A stretch of DNA of 56,311 nt, from positions 1 through 56,311 of the forward strand of contig NW_006889846.1 in assembly GCF_000231115.1 (NCBI RefSeq), given 5' to 3'. Positions 27,951-37,116 of this stretch are shown piece by piece. A program made the translations under genes and the position numbers. Position 1 is the stretch's first letter. The number at the start of each line of letters is the position of its first letter. The DNA comes from Vittaforma corneae ATCC 50505. Lineage: Eukaryota; Microsporidia; Nosematidae. Under the pieces are notes generated by a model. The model searched no databases. It had not been told where the DNA came from and saw nothing but the letters and a program-made list of their open reading frames with translations.

Positions 27951-28745
27951 TTAAATGCCAGAAAGAATGCCATCAAATATTTTCTTTACAATTGGAGATC
28001 TTTTCTTTCCAACTCTTGGTTTTGAGATGGACTCGTGAATATCATCCACAGAAAATCCAACGTTTGCAAGAGAATGCACATATTCATCTATTTTATCCTC
28101 TTTCTTAAAGCTTTCAAGCATGTTTTCGACACAGGCCAGAATTTTGTCGACTTTAAATTCATTCAAAACTAGCCTAAGCTGTTTTAATTCCTTGGCCTTC
28201 ACATACTCCGAAAATAGTTGATCTAAAGTCATGCTCTCTTGCTTGTAAACTTCGCATATTCGTTTGGAATTATCCTGCTCCTCTTTGAGAAGCGCATAAA
28301 GATTAGACTTGTTGTTCATCTCGTACTTGGTATCCTCATTTACACCTTTGTCCTTAGCTATTAAAATATTCAATTTATGGCTCTCTTGTTCAAATATTGC
28401 ACCACACGAATTGCAGGACCTCTTCAAGGCTTTACCAAATAGGAACTTTGTTTCAGGATTTCTGCACTTCGTACAAAGCACAAAGCAGTCTATGAAATCG
28501 TAGATTCCATTTTGTATTCTATTTGAATCAAAGCTGCCATTTAAAGCATACTTTTGACCCAATGCACTGGTGCATCCAAAGCTCATCGAAAGAAACTTAA
28601 GAATGTGAGCAGGATTTCGAGAGAGGGACTTTGATATTTGTTCTAAATTCTGAATCACAGTTTTGCTTGTCTCGTGAGAAACCACAACTTCTGGCATTTT
28701 GTATCGATAAAATGGATCGTTTGAACTTTTGTCAATGGGAATCAT
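27951..28745 (-). CDS. Translation initiation factor eIF5
   Basis: 264 residues from MIPIDKSSNDPFYRYKMP, with CCC two bases before the ATG. The N-terminal GAP domain is clear, including DPFYRYKMP, SKTVIQNLEQISKSL, and the zinc ribbon CTKCRNPET...SCNSCG. The conserved Arg15 position is present in YRYKMP. The C-terminal W2 HEAT domain is shortened to roughly 90 residues (ALLKEEQ to the end), so the eIF2-beta/eIF3c contact surface is reduced. eIF5 stimulates GTP hydrolysis by eIF2 at the start codon. Confidence 0.92.
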   Translation of the reverse strand: MIPIDKSSNDPFYRYKMPEVVVSHETSKTVIQNLEQISKSLSRNPAHILKFLSMSFGCTSALGQKYALNGSFDSNRIQNGIYDFIDCFVLCTKCRNPETKFLFGKALKRSCNSCGAIFEQESHKLNILIAKDKGVNEDTKYEMNNKSNLYALLKEEQDNSKRICEVYKQESMTLDQLFSEYVKAKELKQLRLVLNEFKVDKILACVENMLESFKKEDKIDEYVHSLANVGFSVDDIHESISKPRVGKKRSPIVKKIFDGILSGI

Positions 28746-28902
28746 TGGGCGAGGGCAAGTGCATGTGGTGAAAGTCCTATTAAGAACAAGTATATATAGT
28801 GTGTGGCATTGTGGCAGTAGAGTTTGCATAGGACAATATAACTACAATGCGCCACACCATCTTTCATTTTGATATGCTTTTGAGACTCAATATCTTGACC
28901 CC
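28746..28902. promoter_or_regulatory. Divergent promoter between eIF5 and an unknown gene
   Basis: 157 bases between two starts facing away from each other. Both ends carry a C-run next to the ATG on the respective strand (TCGCCCA before eIF5; GACCCC before the gene at 28903). Confidence 0.55.
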
Positions 28903-29697
28903 ATGAAGGAGCAGATAGAAAAGGATAGGGAAAGTCTGAGAAACCAAAACACCCAAGATTTAGGATTTTCATATATACCTTTACTTCAAGCTCAAAAAAC
29001 AGCAAAAACCAAGGTAAAGCTAAGTAAGCTCTCAACGCTTAATATTTTAATTTATCTGGAAGAGGGCTTTCAAAAGAGTGACAAACACATGCTAAGCAAC
29101 ATTGAAAGGATCAAAAGGGAAGTGTCACAAAGAACGGATCTTTTCGAAGCTGTTCTAAAATACCTTGAAAACAAAAAAGTACGGGACGATCTCTTCTATT
29201 GGACGCCTGGATACAAAATTTCAAATATTTTTTGCTTTATAATGGATATTATTCCAAATTTTATACCATTATACAAGGAGTACTACATTGAGAAAATAGT
29301 TTGTAAAAGGGAGTTTTACGATGCTTCTAATTTCGTTAAAGAAAGATTTTCAAACGACTACGAACAGTTTAATTTAATCAACATGGATCTTTCGATGTTT
29401 AGAAACTGCATTTCAACACACATTTGGACACATGAGAATGTAGGTCTAGATCAGAGTGAAATCCAAGCACTGGAAAAACTTAATATTCCTTATTTTGTAA
29501 ATTTTACAGATGATTTAGAAGCCTATATTGTAGTAACAACGAGTTTTGTGGATGTTACCATAGGAAATCATAGCTTTACTGTTAGACTGGATGCACTTAT
29601 TGGTCTACTTGTCAGGAACGAAAAATACAGAAATTTTTGGGACGAACATGGCATTTCATATGAAACATTTAATCAAAAGGCAGATGTCATACTATAA
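28903..29697 (+). CDS. Hypothetical protein (264 aa)
   Basis: Begins MKEQIEKDRESLRNQNTQ directly after GACCCC, so the start is well supported. Predicted mainly helical; residues 95-140 include a hydrophobic patch (IFCFIMDIIPNFIPLYKEYY) and the C-terminal third alternates strands and helices (YIVVTTSFVDVTIGNHSF). No motif recognised. A lineage-specific protein or a diverged subunit of a complex. Confidence 0.65.
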   Translation: MKEQIEKDRESLRNQNTQDLGFSYIPLLQAQKTAKTKVKLSKLSTLNILIYLEEGFQKSDKHMLSNIERIKREVSQRTDLFEAVLKYLENKKVRDDLFYWTPGYKISNIFCFIMDIIPNFIPLYKEYYIEKIVCKREFYDASNFVKERFSNDYEQFNLINMDLSMFRNCISTHIWTHENVGLDQSEIQALEKLNIPYFVNFTDDLEAYIVVTTSFVDVTIGNHSFTVRLDALIGLLVRNEKYRNFWDEHGISYETFNQKADVIL

Positions 29698-29872
29698 TAG
29701 CATAGATATCTACAACAGTAGAACAACAAATAGACAAAATGTCCTGGTATCTATAGTGGCTTTAATACTGTTTTGAGATGTGTTTGTTCTCCACTTCCAT
29801 GTAATTTCACACACATTGCTGCACTGATTGGTTAGTGTCACCAAATAAAATTAGAAAGTAAATTAAGGGGTA

Positions 29873-30037
29873 ATGGAAAGTGAGCAGCAGGGACAGAGCG
29901 GAAGATCAATCAGGAGGTGTTTTCTGGTATTTTGCTTCACAGCAGGGTTATACGTTATCATAGGGCTAATTAAAATACGCACCTTCGGCGAAAGATTATT
30001 TGTAAGAAACAACATAAAAAGTAAAAATCATAAATAG
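29873..30037 (+). CDS. 54-codon single-pass membrane peptide
   Basis: ATG at 29873 preceded two bases earlier by GGGG, the G-type start signal. The product begins MESEQQGQSGRSIRR, has one hydrophobic span (CFLVFCFTAGLYVIIGLI) and ends with a basic tail (KIRTFGERLFVRNNIKSKNHK). The layout fits a small ER or mitosomal membrane subunit (translocon, OST or TOM accessory type), but none is recognised. It fits exactly into the gap before Spb1 on the same strand. Confidence 0.6.
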   Translation: MESEQQGQSGRSIRRCFLVFCFTAGLYVIIGLIKIRTFGERLFVRNNIKSKNHK

Positions 30038-30152
30038 ATATCCTAGTAAAATTATAACTAGAACGACAAACATTTGTAAGCAATATTGAATCGTGAGCAC
30101 CGCAGAAAGCGCACGTTTTTCTTTCTTTTGAATTGTAAAATTTTTGTGTCCC

Positions 30153-31664
30153 ATGGCCGTTAGAAAACAGAGACTTGATAAGTATTATAATTTAGCCAAG
30201 GAAAAAGGATACAGAGCCAGATCAGCATTTAAGCTTCTCGAATTAAATAGAAAGTACAATTTTCTGTCGAACACCAACATTGCAGTTGACTTGTGTGCAG
30301 CTCCGGGCGGCTGGATGCAAATTCTTGCACAGGAAATGCCATCACCGAGAAAAATTATTGGGATTGATCTAGATCCAATCAAGCCTCTTGGCTCTGATAC
30401 TATTTCATTTGTTGGTGACATTACTACAGCAGACTGTCGACGGACCCTCATAAGATACTTGGAAGGCCACCAGGTGGATATATTCGTGCATGATGGAGCA
30501 CCAAGTTTTGGATCTTCGAAGGACAGGGACATCTTCATCCAGAACGACCTTGTTCTTCATGCTCTTAAGCTTGCGACTGAGTTCCTCAAGGAAGGTGGTG
30601 CCTTTGTGACGAAGATTTTCAGGTCTGAAAACTTCTTCAAAATCACAAAGGTACTTGAAGAGCTATTTGTGCAAGTTGATATAACAAAACCCATGAGTTC
30701 AAGAAGTGAATCTGCAGAGATATTTGCTGTCTGCAGAAGGTTTAGAAACCCCGAAGCGATTGATCCGAGTATTTTTAATTCCGAGGTATTGTTCTATGAT
30801 GAGACAGTGGACAAGGAAAAGAACAAAAGAATGCTTTTGAGCGATTTTATTAAGGACAAAAGCAATAAGATACTTAAGGAATGCACAAATGTCATTGTCG
30901 ATTTTGACTGCGATCTAATTACGGAAGAGTACCGGGAGATGTTCAAGGATATTAAGCTGCTTCATGATACTGATCTAAAGAAAATTTCCAAATTGAAGGC
31001 CAAGATTGTAAAAGGTGTCGGAAGCGGGACATACGACATTCCAATTCTGAGCGAGTTAGTAATTGCCGATGAAAAAAACAACACACAAGATAGAGTATTG
31101 ACAGATGCTGAAAAGATCGATGAAATCAATAAGAAGCTGGAGGAAAATAGAAAAGCCAAGAAATTAAAGTCGTTATCATTGATTACTACAGCAAGAGACG
31201 GATTCTTCAATGACAGAATATTTGAAGGGTTTGATTCATCTGAGGGCTCTGTTGAGGAAATTGCAGATAAACAAGTTGAGGGGGAGATTTTAGTGGAGTC
31301 CTCATGTTCTGATTCCATGGAATTTACAGAATCTGAGCTCCAGTGTGCAATAATGATGAAAAACATGGGTGATAAGTTTATTGAGACCACGGTTGATAAA
31401 AATATTATTGATTCTGATGATATTGTCTTGCCGTGTGAACAAAGGCCATGCAAGTTCGACGAGTTCAACCAGGTTCCCAAGAAAGTGAGAGAATATGTCA
31501 ATAGAAAACGTGCACGAGCTCTGAGACGCGCAAAAAAAGCAATGGATGAAATTGAGGTTGAAGACGAGGAAGAGGAGGCTGTAATTTATAAAAAAGTATT
31601 TAAAAACATGTGTAAAAAAGCAGAGGAATCGGCTGAGACTACTTTTCCCGAAAAAACAGGGTAG
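30153..31664 (+). CDS. Spb1-like rRNA 2'-O-methyltransferase (frame broken near the C-terminus)
   Basis: 503 residues in this frame; ATG follows CCC. The N-terminal FtsJ domain is strong: RSAFKLLELNRKY, VDLCAAPGGWMQILAQ (SAM site), GDITTADCRRTL, VHDGAPSFG, and the catalytic K-D-K-E type residues with GGAFVTKIFRS. The acidic middle and C-terminal Spb1 domain follow (KVREYVNRKRARALRRAKKAM). Spb1 methylates the 25S A-site guanosine in pre-60S particles. The frame ends at FPEKTG after an A6 run (31651-31656); with five A it would continue into a basic Spb1-like tail ending at 31758. Confidence 0.92.
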   Translation: MAVRKQRLDKYYNLAKEKGYRARSAFKLLELNRKYNFLSNTNIAVDLCAAPGGWMQILAQEMPSPRKIIGIDLDPIKPLGSDTISFVGDITTADCRRTLIRYLEGHQVDIFVHDGAPSFGSSKDRDIFIQNDLVLHALKLATEFLKEGGAFVTKIFRSENFFKITKVLEELFVQVDITKPMSSRSESAEIFAVCRRFRNPEAIDPSIFNSEVLFYDETVDKEKNKRMLLSDFIKDKSNKILKECTNVIVDFDCDLITEEYREMFKDIKLLHDTDLKKISKLKAKIVKGVGSGTYDIPILSELVIADEKNNTQDRVLTDAEKIDEINKKLEENRKAKKLKSLSLITTARDGFFNDRIFEGFDSSEGSVEEIADKQVEGEILVESSCSDSMEFTESELQCAIMMKNMGDKFIETTVDKNIIDSDDIVLPCEQRPCKFDEFNQVPKKVREYVNRKRARALRRAKKAMDEIEVEDEEEEAVIYKKVFKNMCKKAEESAETTFPEKTG

Positions 31665-31758
31665 GATTATTGCGCCAAAGGGCAAGGGCAAGATAAAATG
31701 CCTTGATTCGAGGATGAAGCATGATTTGAAGATTAGCAAGCAAAGAAAGCGTAAGTGA
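31665..31758 (+). pseudogene. Out-of-frame C-terminal tail of Spb1
   Basis: In the +1 frame after the A6 run the sequence reads GRIIAPKGKGKIKCLDSRMK and ends KISKQRKRK with a stop at 31756-31758. The pattern PKGKGKxK-x2-DSRMK is typical of the Spb1 C-terminus, so this is the natural end of the protein displaced by one base. Confidence 0.7.
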
Positions 31759-31906
31759 ATGCACAGAACATAGAAGTTAAAACGTATTGTCATTACATAG
31801 TTCTTTTACTCTATGCGCTTAATATTAGTAAATTTTTAGCCAACTTATTCATTAACATTTTAATATAAAGCATGGTCAGACCTTTGGAATTGTTGAATAT
31901 ATTTAT

Positions 31907-32368
31907 TTACTCAGCGCCCGATAAAATCAACATTCCCAGTACTAGAGCTAATAATCCTATCAATTCTCCAAAAATTAGTAATAGAAAATAACTCGATGTA
32001 AATTTCTTCTGTTTAGCCCTTGCCACAGCTGCATCTTTTGCTATTCCACCCATTGTATATCCGCAGAATCCACATGCTAGCCCTTGGATGGCTGCACCCC
32101 CAAAGCACTTGACAGCACCTAGAAGTGTTACGGGCGACTTTGTGATCATGTAAAAGAACAAGAGCAGAGAGTATATTGCAGGTGCTGATGTGAAGGCCAT
32201 CGGCATAATTGAGAAGGTTAGGTCTAGGTCTATGTCGACTGTTTTGCATATTCCTTCAGTTGCCAATCCTACCCCCATTCCAACACCAACCAAAGGCGGA
32301 AGAACCGTCAATAAAATAGTTATCGAGTTTATGATTGTGACCAGTGTTTCTTCATTTCCAATTTCCAT
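31907..32368 (-). CDS. V-type ATPase proteolipid subunit c
   Basis: 153 residues, four membrane helices in two hairpins with the glycine-rich patterns of V-ATPase c: LVGVGMGVGLATEG in the first half and IQGLACGFCGYTMGGIAKDAAV in the second. The proton-carrying Glu is in TM4 (LLLIFGELIGLLALVLGM). It rotates in the Vo ring of the vacuolar proton pump. A second, more diverged proteolipid is at 7826-8275. Confidence 0.92.
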   Translation of the reverse strand: MEIGNEETLVTIINSITILLTVLPPLVGVGMGVGLATEGICKTVDIDLDLTFSIMPMAFTSAPAIYSLLLFFYMITKSPVTLLGAVKCFGGAAIQGLACGFCGYTMGGIAKDAAVARAKQKKFTSSYFLLLIFGELIGLLALVLGMLILSGAE

Positions 32369-32457
32369 CGAGTTGTTGTATTTTGTTAATTAGATTTAAA
32401 ACAAAACCTAAAACAGAAATAAAAACAAAATTTTAATCCAGTTTTAATTTAAGACTT

Positions 32458-33327
32458 TTAAATTATTTCATCTAATCTTCGGTAAGCTAAATGAGAAAAA
32501 GCAATCACGAAACAAACAATATAAATAAGACCGCATGCTATATTTGCTAGATGCAAATGGCTTGCATAGGTAAAGTACACCGGCGACAGCAGGTCGAAAA
32601 ACGTATTAGATCGCAAGTAAAATAAGATAAATGATAGCATTAAAGCCACTATCACCACAGTTCTAAGAATAAATGATTTTTTTGACACGCCGTGTCTTTC
32701 ATTATAAACTATATGGAAAAATAAGGTAAGTGTAGATGTCATAATCACGAACATATTCATGAGAATCCACTCCATTGATTGAAGCCTAACAAAATATTCA
32801 AATAGTTTAAAATTGGATTCTGCTTTGGCAGCAAAATTTGAACGGCTCATAAATAGTGCAGTCAAATATCCGTCACTCATGGCCAGTGACACTAACGTAA
32901 AACACATGTAAAATACATTCAGAATGAAGAACAGGGTGGGCCTCTTTTGAATGCTTTGGTAGCAGAAATACATTATAAGAGCTGTGAAAGTTAATAACGT
33001 AAGCGGAAGATAGCCGCCAAAGAGTGGGAATAGGCCATTGTCCAGAATAAAGTTGATCTGAAACGGCATAGCACCAAGTTTGGAAAAGTCATTTCTCAGC
33101 ATATCATTAATGGTCTCTGATAGGAACATAGATCTTATCTGTTTACTTAAGCTTGAATTGTCATCTGTCGGGGTCACCACACTGATTTTAAGATAATCGC
33201 CAGCTTGGTTTAGTACTTGGAGTCTTTGATCATATCTGCAAGCAAAACCAGGCGAAAAATACTTTTCTATAACATCGTACCAGCCTCGTGGACTATTTAT
33301 GGCCGCTCCATCCGGTATACTCTCCAT
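32458..33327 (-). CDS. Paralogous multi-pass membrane protein A (289 aa)
   Basis: Start MESIPDG chosen because CCC lies just upstream (TTGCCCAGAACG). About 100 polar residues precede five or so membrane segments: LPLTLLTFTALIMYFCYQ, FFILNVFYMCFTLVSLA, ILMNMFVIMTSTLTLFFHIV, LRTVVIVALMLSFILFYL and LANIACGLIYIVCFVIAF. It shares with the next gene the motifs QIRxMFLSxxIN, FIxDNxLFPxFGxY, YFxRLQxxEW and LFFH, and the same length. No known family recognised; the two are tandem duplicates. Confidence 0.8.
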   Translation of the reverse strand: MESIPDGAAINSPRGWYDVIEKYFSPGFACRYDQRLQVLNQAGDYLKISVVTPTDDNSSLSKQIRSMFLSETINDMLRNDFSKLGAMPFQINFILDNGLFPLFGGYLPLTLLTFTALIMYFCYQSIQKRPTLFFILNVFYMCFTLVSLAMSDGYLTALFMSRSNFAAKAESNFKLFEYFVRLQSMEWILMNMFVIMTSTLTLFFHIVYNERHGVSKKSFILRTVVIVALMLSFILFYLRSNTFFDLLSPVYFTYASHLHLANIACGLIYIVCFVIAFSHLAYRRLDEII

Positions 33328-33686
33328 CGTTCTGGGCAAGTGAATAAAATAAGCTTTGAAAAAATGTGTTCGGCCATCAAAAGCTACCAAAAGACGGCTT
33401 TATCATACGAGCCACATACTTTGATAAGTTTCAAACAATCTTTCGTTTTCCTTGGTTACTTTTAATAAATCTGATAGCTTACAGCTTTATTAATTTCTTA
33501 AAAATAGCATAAACTAAAGAATATTAAAATGCCAATCTAAAAACTAATAAGCACCACACGGCTCTGTAATCGATTTGCATATTCTTATATGTCCCAGATA
33601 GGACCTAAACTGAAACAGAATCATAGTGATGCTATTGATAGAAACGCTGCAGCATGGACTTTAGCAGGATTAAAAAAATATTTAAT
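33328..33686. other. Spacer between tandem paralogues
   Basis: 359 bases between the two same-strand membrane-protein paralogues. It should contain the promoter of copy A; no other feature seen. Confidence 0.5.
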
Positions 33687-34556
33687 TTAGATACCTTCCT
33701 CGTCTAAGAATATACGGGTAAAATAAATAAGTACATAAGATATGAAGCCGAAAGCATAAAGATAGCACAGAAGCCCATTCAGTACATGTAACCCAAATGC
33801 CCGGACAATAACGTAATCTTGCACTGTGCTAAATAACACATCACATACCAGATAAAATAAGACAAATATCACAACCATGCACCTCATTACTGTATATTTA
33901 AAATTATTATAAGGCTGCGATTCTCCATCTGAAATCACGTGAAAAAACAAAATGAACATGCATGTTGTGGCGATAAATATGCTCAAAATAACCCATTCAA
34001 TAGTCTGAAGCCTCATGAAATAGTCTACTTCGTCATAGCTACTATTTTGATTATTGGTCGGGCTAATTGAAAATCTGAATATAGCCGCCATATATGCTTC
34101 GCTAGTGAACATTGACACTATTGCGAAATACAAACACAACAGATTCACAATGAAAAACGGAACAGTCGATTTTACAACAAAGTAGCGATTAAAATAAAAC
34201 AAGACAATCATAATGGCCAGAACTATAATTCGCCAATAACTTCCAAAAAATGGAAATAGCCAATTGTCAAAAATAAAATAAATCTGCCAAGACCTTATAC
34301 CAAGCATGCCAAGCTTTCGTCTTAGCTCGCTATTGATCGATGTTGATAGAAACATGTCCCTTATTTGCTCGTACAGTGTTAGTTTTTTGGTTGCTTTATT
34401 TTGTATGTCCAACTTAAAGTACCTGGCAGCTTCATTAAACAAAGTCTGCTCCTGGCCATATCTGGAATTGAATATAGCAGAAAAGATGTCTTTTGCTTCT
34501 GCATACCAGCATCTGACTTGATTTGTAGTTGTTTCACTGCACTGATCGGCAATCAT
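33687..34556 (-). CDS. Paralogous multi-pass membrane protein B (289 aa)
   Basis: Same length and architecture as copy A. Shared blocks in order: QIRDMFLSTSINSELRRKLG, WQIYFIFDNWLFPFFGSYW, FFIVNLLCLYFAIVSMF, YFMRLQTIEWVILSIF, MFILFFHVISDGE, and a final helix before a short acidic tail (FLDEEGI). No signal peptide. AAAATTTTTATCC precedes the start. Probably a lineage-specific membrane family; transport or surface function is unknown. Confidence 0.8.
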   Translation of the reverse strand: MIADQCSETTTNQVRCWYAEAKDIFSAIFNSRYGQEQTLFNEAARYFKLDIQNKATKKLTLYEQIRDMFLSTSINSELRRKLGMLGIRSWQIYFIFDNWLFPFFGSYWRIIVLAIMIVLFYFNRYFVVKSTVPFFIVNLLCLYFAIVSMFTSEAYMAAIFRFSISPTNNQNSSYDEVDYFMRLQTIEWVILSIFIATTCMFILFFHVISDGESQPYNNFKYTVMRCMVVIFVLFYLVCDVLFSTVQDYVIVRAFGLHVLNGLLCYLYAFGFISYVLIYFTRIFLDEEGI

Positions 34557-34612
34557 ATCAAAAACAGGATAAAAATTTTAAGCGCTGGAAACTGATTTAC
34601 TAGTGTGCTGAA

Positions 34613-34849
34613 ATGATTAAGCACGAGGCCATAAAGGAGACAGTGCATCGTATCTGGAAAATTTTAAACATTTACGCTCACCATGAGGACTATACCGAGG
34701 CTTCCAAAATTTTCTTGGAAATATGTTTGATCAGAATATATCGGCCACCTATCATTTTGATGCCTGATATATGCGATGCATGCTTTAATAAATCAGCAAG
34801 TTTTGTTGCTGATAATTATTGTTGTTCCAACCTAACGGCATATTTATAA
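34613..34849 (+). CDS. Small hypothetical protein (78 aa)
   Basis: Divergent from copy B with only 56 bases between. MIKHEAIKETVHRIWKILNI and YTEASKIFLEICLIRIY look like real helices; the C-terminal half has four Cys (ICDACF...YCCS). No family recognised and no clear CCC signal, so coding status is uncertain. Confidence 0.35.
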   Translation: MIKHEAIKETVHRIWKILNIYAHHEDYTEASKIFLEICLIRIYRPPIILMPDICDACFNKSASFVADNYCCSNLTAYL

Positions 34850-34974
34850 AAGCCAGTGCACTTCATCCAAAGCCCAATGAGTCTGTTTGCTTCCATACAG
34901 CTATCTAGTCAAAATCCAAACTAACAGCAAGTATTTAATATTGATTACAGTACTAGTTCTTTAAAAGTATTCGC

Positions 34975-35334
34975 TCAGTGTCTCATCTCCCTTATTTGTT
35001 CTAAGTGTTGGTATATCCAAAGCGCTTCCCTCACAAAATTGATTGATTTTACCAACATACCAAAAATAAACCTTGAGCCCTGATTTACAAGTGAAAACAC
35101 AATCATTAGAAGGAAAATATCAACAATTACAGCTTCCGTCGTTGTTAGTTCTCCCAGTCCCAGTTCAAGTGATATTCTGTAGTACAGAAAATATATAATC
35201 ATTAGAAAGTTCTTCAAAGACGAGTTTGTGACTTTCTTCTGCATTAGCATGTGTTTGTATACGTTGAGCATCCCCTTATTTTTGATGGTTTTATCGAGCT
35301 CAAAGCTCTCTGCTATTTTAAACATTCCAGGCAT
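34975..35334 (-). CDS. Small membrane protein, unknown
   Basis: 119 residues from MPGMFKIAESF. A polar N-terminal 45 residues lead to two hydrophobic stretches (FLMIIYFLYYRISLEL and AVIVDIFLLMIVFSLV) and a helical C-terminus with EALWIYQHLEQIREMR. No family recognised. It lies between the membrane paralogues and the photolyase. Confidence 0.5.
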   Translation of the reverse strand: MPGMFKIAESFELDKTIKNKGMLNVYKHMLMQKKVTNSSLKNFLMIIYFLYYRISLELGLGELTTTEAVIVDIFLLMIVFSLVNQGSRFIFGMLVKSINFVREALWIYQHLEQIREMRH

Positions 35335-35605
35335 AGATACCGGCAAAGTATTTGTTTTCTTTATTGTTTCCGGTGTGTTTCATAATTAGCATGACTACAA
35401 ATGATTTTGTACCTTGCAATAAATAAATGCCATGCCAATTTATGACAGTGTATATTCAACTGATGCCCTTTAAGGCCTTATTTGCAAACACGTTGTCTCC
35501 TTATAATAGCTATTTATGGCCGAATATATTCTTTACTGAACACTCATGACTATTACAAACATATACTTTGTTATTTCTGCATTGGCTGTGGGAAACCCTC
35601 TCACA

Positions 35606-36916
35606 ATGGAGAGTCGCGTAGAGCAGCTGAATTCTTTCCAGGAGCATTCAAATGTTTTATATATCATGAGCAGAGACCAGCGGATACACGAAAACCATTC
35701 AGTTGCGCTATCGTATAGTCTGTCGTACAAAAACAAGTCAAAACTGCTCATCGGGATTGAGCTTTCTAAGCTTCAAATGAATGAGAAACAAAAGACCTTT
35801 ATCCTCGAAGGATTAGTTGAGCTTAACAAGGAAGCAAAAAAATACAATCTCCATGTTTACAACATTACAGACATTGAGCCGTTTATAATCTCAAATTCAA
35901 TAGGAACAGTAGTTTTGGATTTTAATCCAATGAGGGTATATATCAAACGTCAAAATGAAATTAGCAAAATCTGTGAAAAACACAAAACAGCGCTCTTTGT
36001 TTGTGATTCGCATAACATTGTGCCCTGCAAGACGCTTAAAGTGTACAAGAGAACCTCCAAGGCCGTTCGGACCGATTTATATAAAGAATGGAGAAAATAC
36101 CTGAAGGAATATGAGAAGATAGAGCCTCATAAATTTAACAAGCCAGAGACGGAATCAGGAAACAATACGGACGAATTTGAGAGTCTCCTCAGAAAAAATC
36201 CTAGAGATAAACAATGCACATTCACAGGAGGATATTCCGAGGGTATGAAACAGCTAGAACTGTTTTTTTGCGAAAGGTTTTCGTCATACAGCAAAGGCAG
36301 AAATGACCCAGAAACAAATGTACTGTCTGATTTAAGCCCATACATCCATGCTGGACACATTAGCGCACTTCAGACAATCTTTCTGACAATAGAAAGGTAT
36401 GGAAAGGACGAATCAGATAATTATCAGGCGTTCATAAATGAGATGTTTATTTGGAGAGAAACAGCTGAGCATTTTGTATACCACGAGAAGAATTACGATA
36501 ATATAAATGGAGCATTGGCATGGGCCAAGAACACTCTGCTGTACCACGTGCGGGATCAAAGGCCAGCAATTTATGATCGAAACCAATTGGAATCAGCAAG
36601 GACCGATGATCCATTGTGGAATGCGGCACAGAGGCAGATGACAGTATCAGGCAAAATGCACGGATATGTAAGGATGTACTGGGCCAAGAAGATACTGGAA
36701 TGGACAGAGGACCCTAGAAATGCAATTAGGATTGGAATAGAAATGAATGATCAGTATTCGATAGATGGAAACGATCCTAATGGATATTTGGGAGTGATGT
36801 GGAGTGTTTGTGGATCGATGGATAGAGCATTTGCTGAGAAGCCTATTTATGGAAAAATCAGATCAATGAAGTCATTTAAATGCCCATTGTACATTGATAC
36901 GTGGACCAAAAAGTAA
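35606..36916 (+). CDS. phr: Class II CPD photolyase
   Basis: 436 residues from MESRVEQLNS, favoured because GAAACCCTCTCACA precedes it; the frame is open 20 codons further. The class II signatures are strong: LSPYIHAGHISALQ, NEMFIWRETAEHFVYHEKNYD, the FAD-site block GYVRMYWAKKILEWTEDP, and NDQYSIDGNDPNGYLGVMWS near the C-terminus. The enzyme splits UV-induced cyclobutane pyrimidine dimers using light and FAD. Class II photolyase is known in microsporidia, where spores are exposed to light outside the host. Length is normal and no frame defect is seen. Confidence 0.95.
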   Translation: MESRVEQLNSFQEHSNVLYIMSRDQRIHENHSVALSYSLSYKNKSKLLIGIELSKLQMNEKQKTFILEGLVELNKEAKKYNLHVYNITDIEPFIISNSIGTVVLDFNPMRVYIKRQNEISKICEKHKTALFVCDSHNIVPCKTLKVYKRTSKAVRTDLYKEWRKYLKEYEKIEPHKFNKPETESGNNTDEFESLLRKNPRDKQCTFTGGYSEGMKQLELFFCERFSSYSKGRNDPETNVLSDLSPYIHAGHISALQTIFLTIERYGKDESDNYQAFINEMFIWRETAEHFVYHEKNYDNINGALAWAKNTLLYHVRDQRPAIYDRNQLESARTDDPLWNAAQRQMTVSGKMHGYVRMYWAKKILEWTEDPRNAIRIGIEMNDQYSIDGNDPNGYLGVMWSVCGSMDRAFAEKPIYGKIRSMKSFKCPLYIDTWTKK

Positions 36917-37116
36917 CTACATTTACCGCCATCTGTTTAACTTTAGATGCTGTTTTACAGTTAATTTTCAACGATAGTTTAGAATAGACATTCAATGCAT
37001 AGTATCCAAATGGCTGATAAGTTATTACAGAGTGAGACTAAAAACTCACTTATCGCATCAACAGACCGAGTAGTTTTACAATACATAATTTAATAGTATT
37101 TAAAAGCGCCGCTAAT

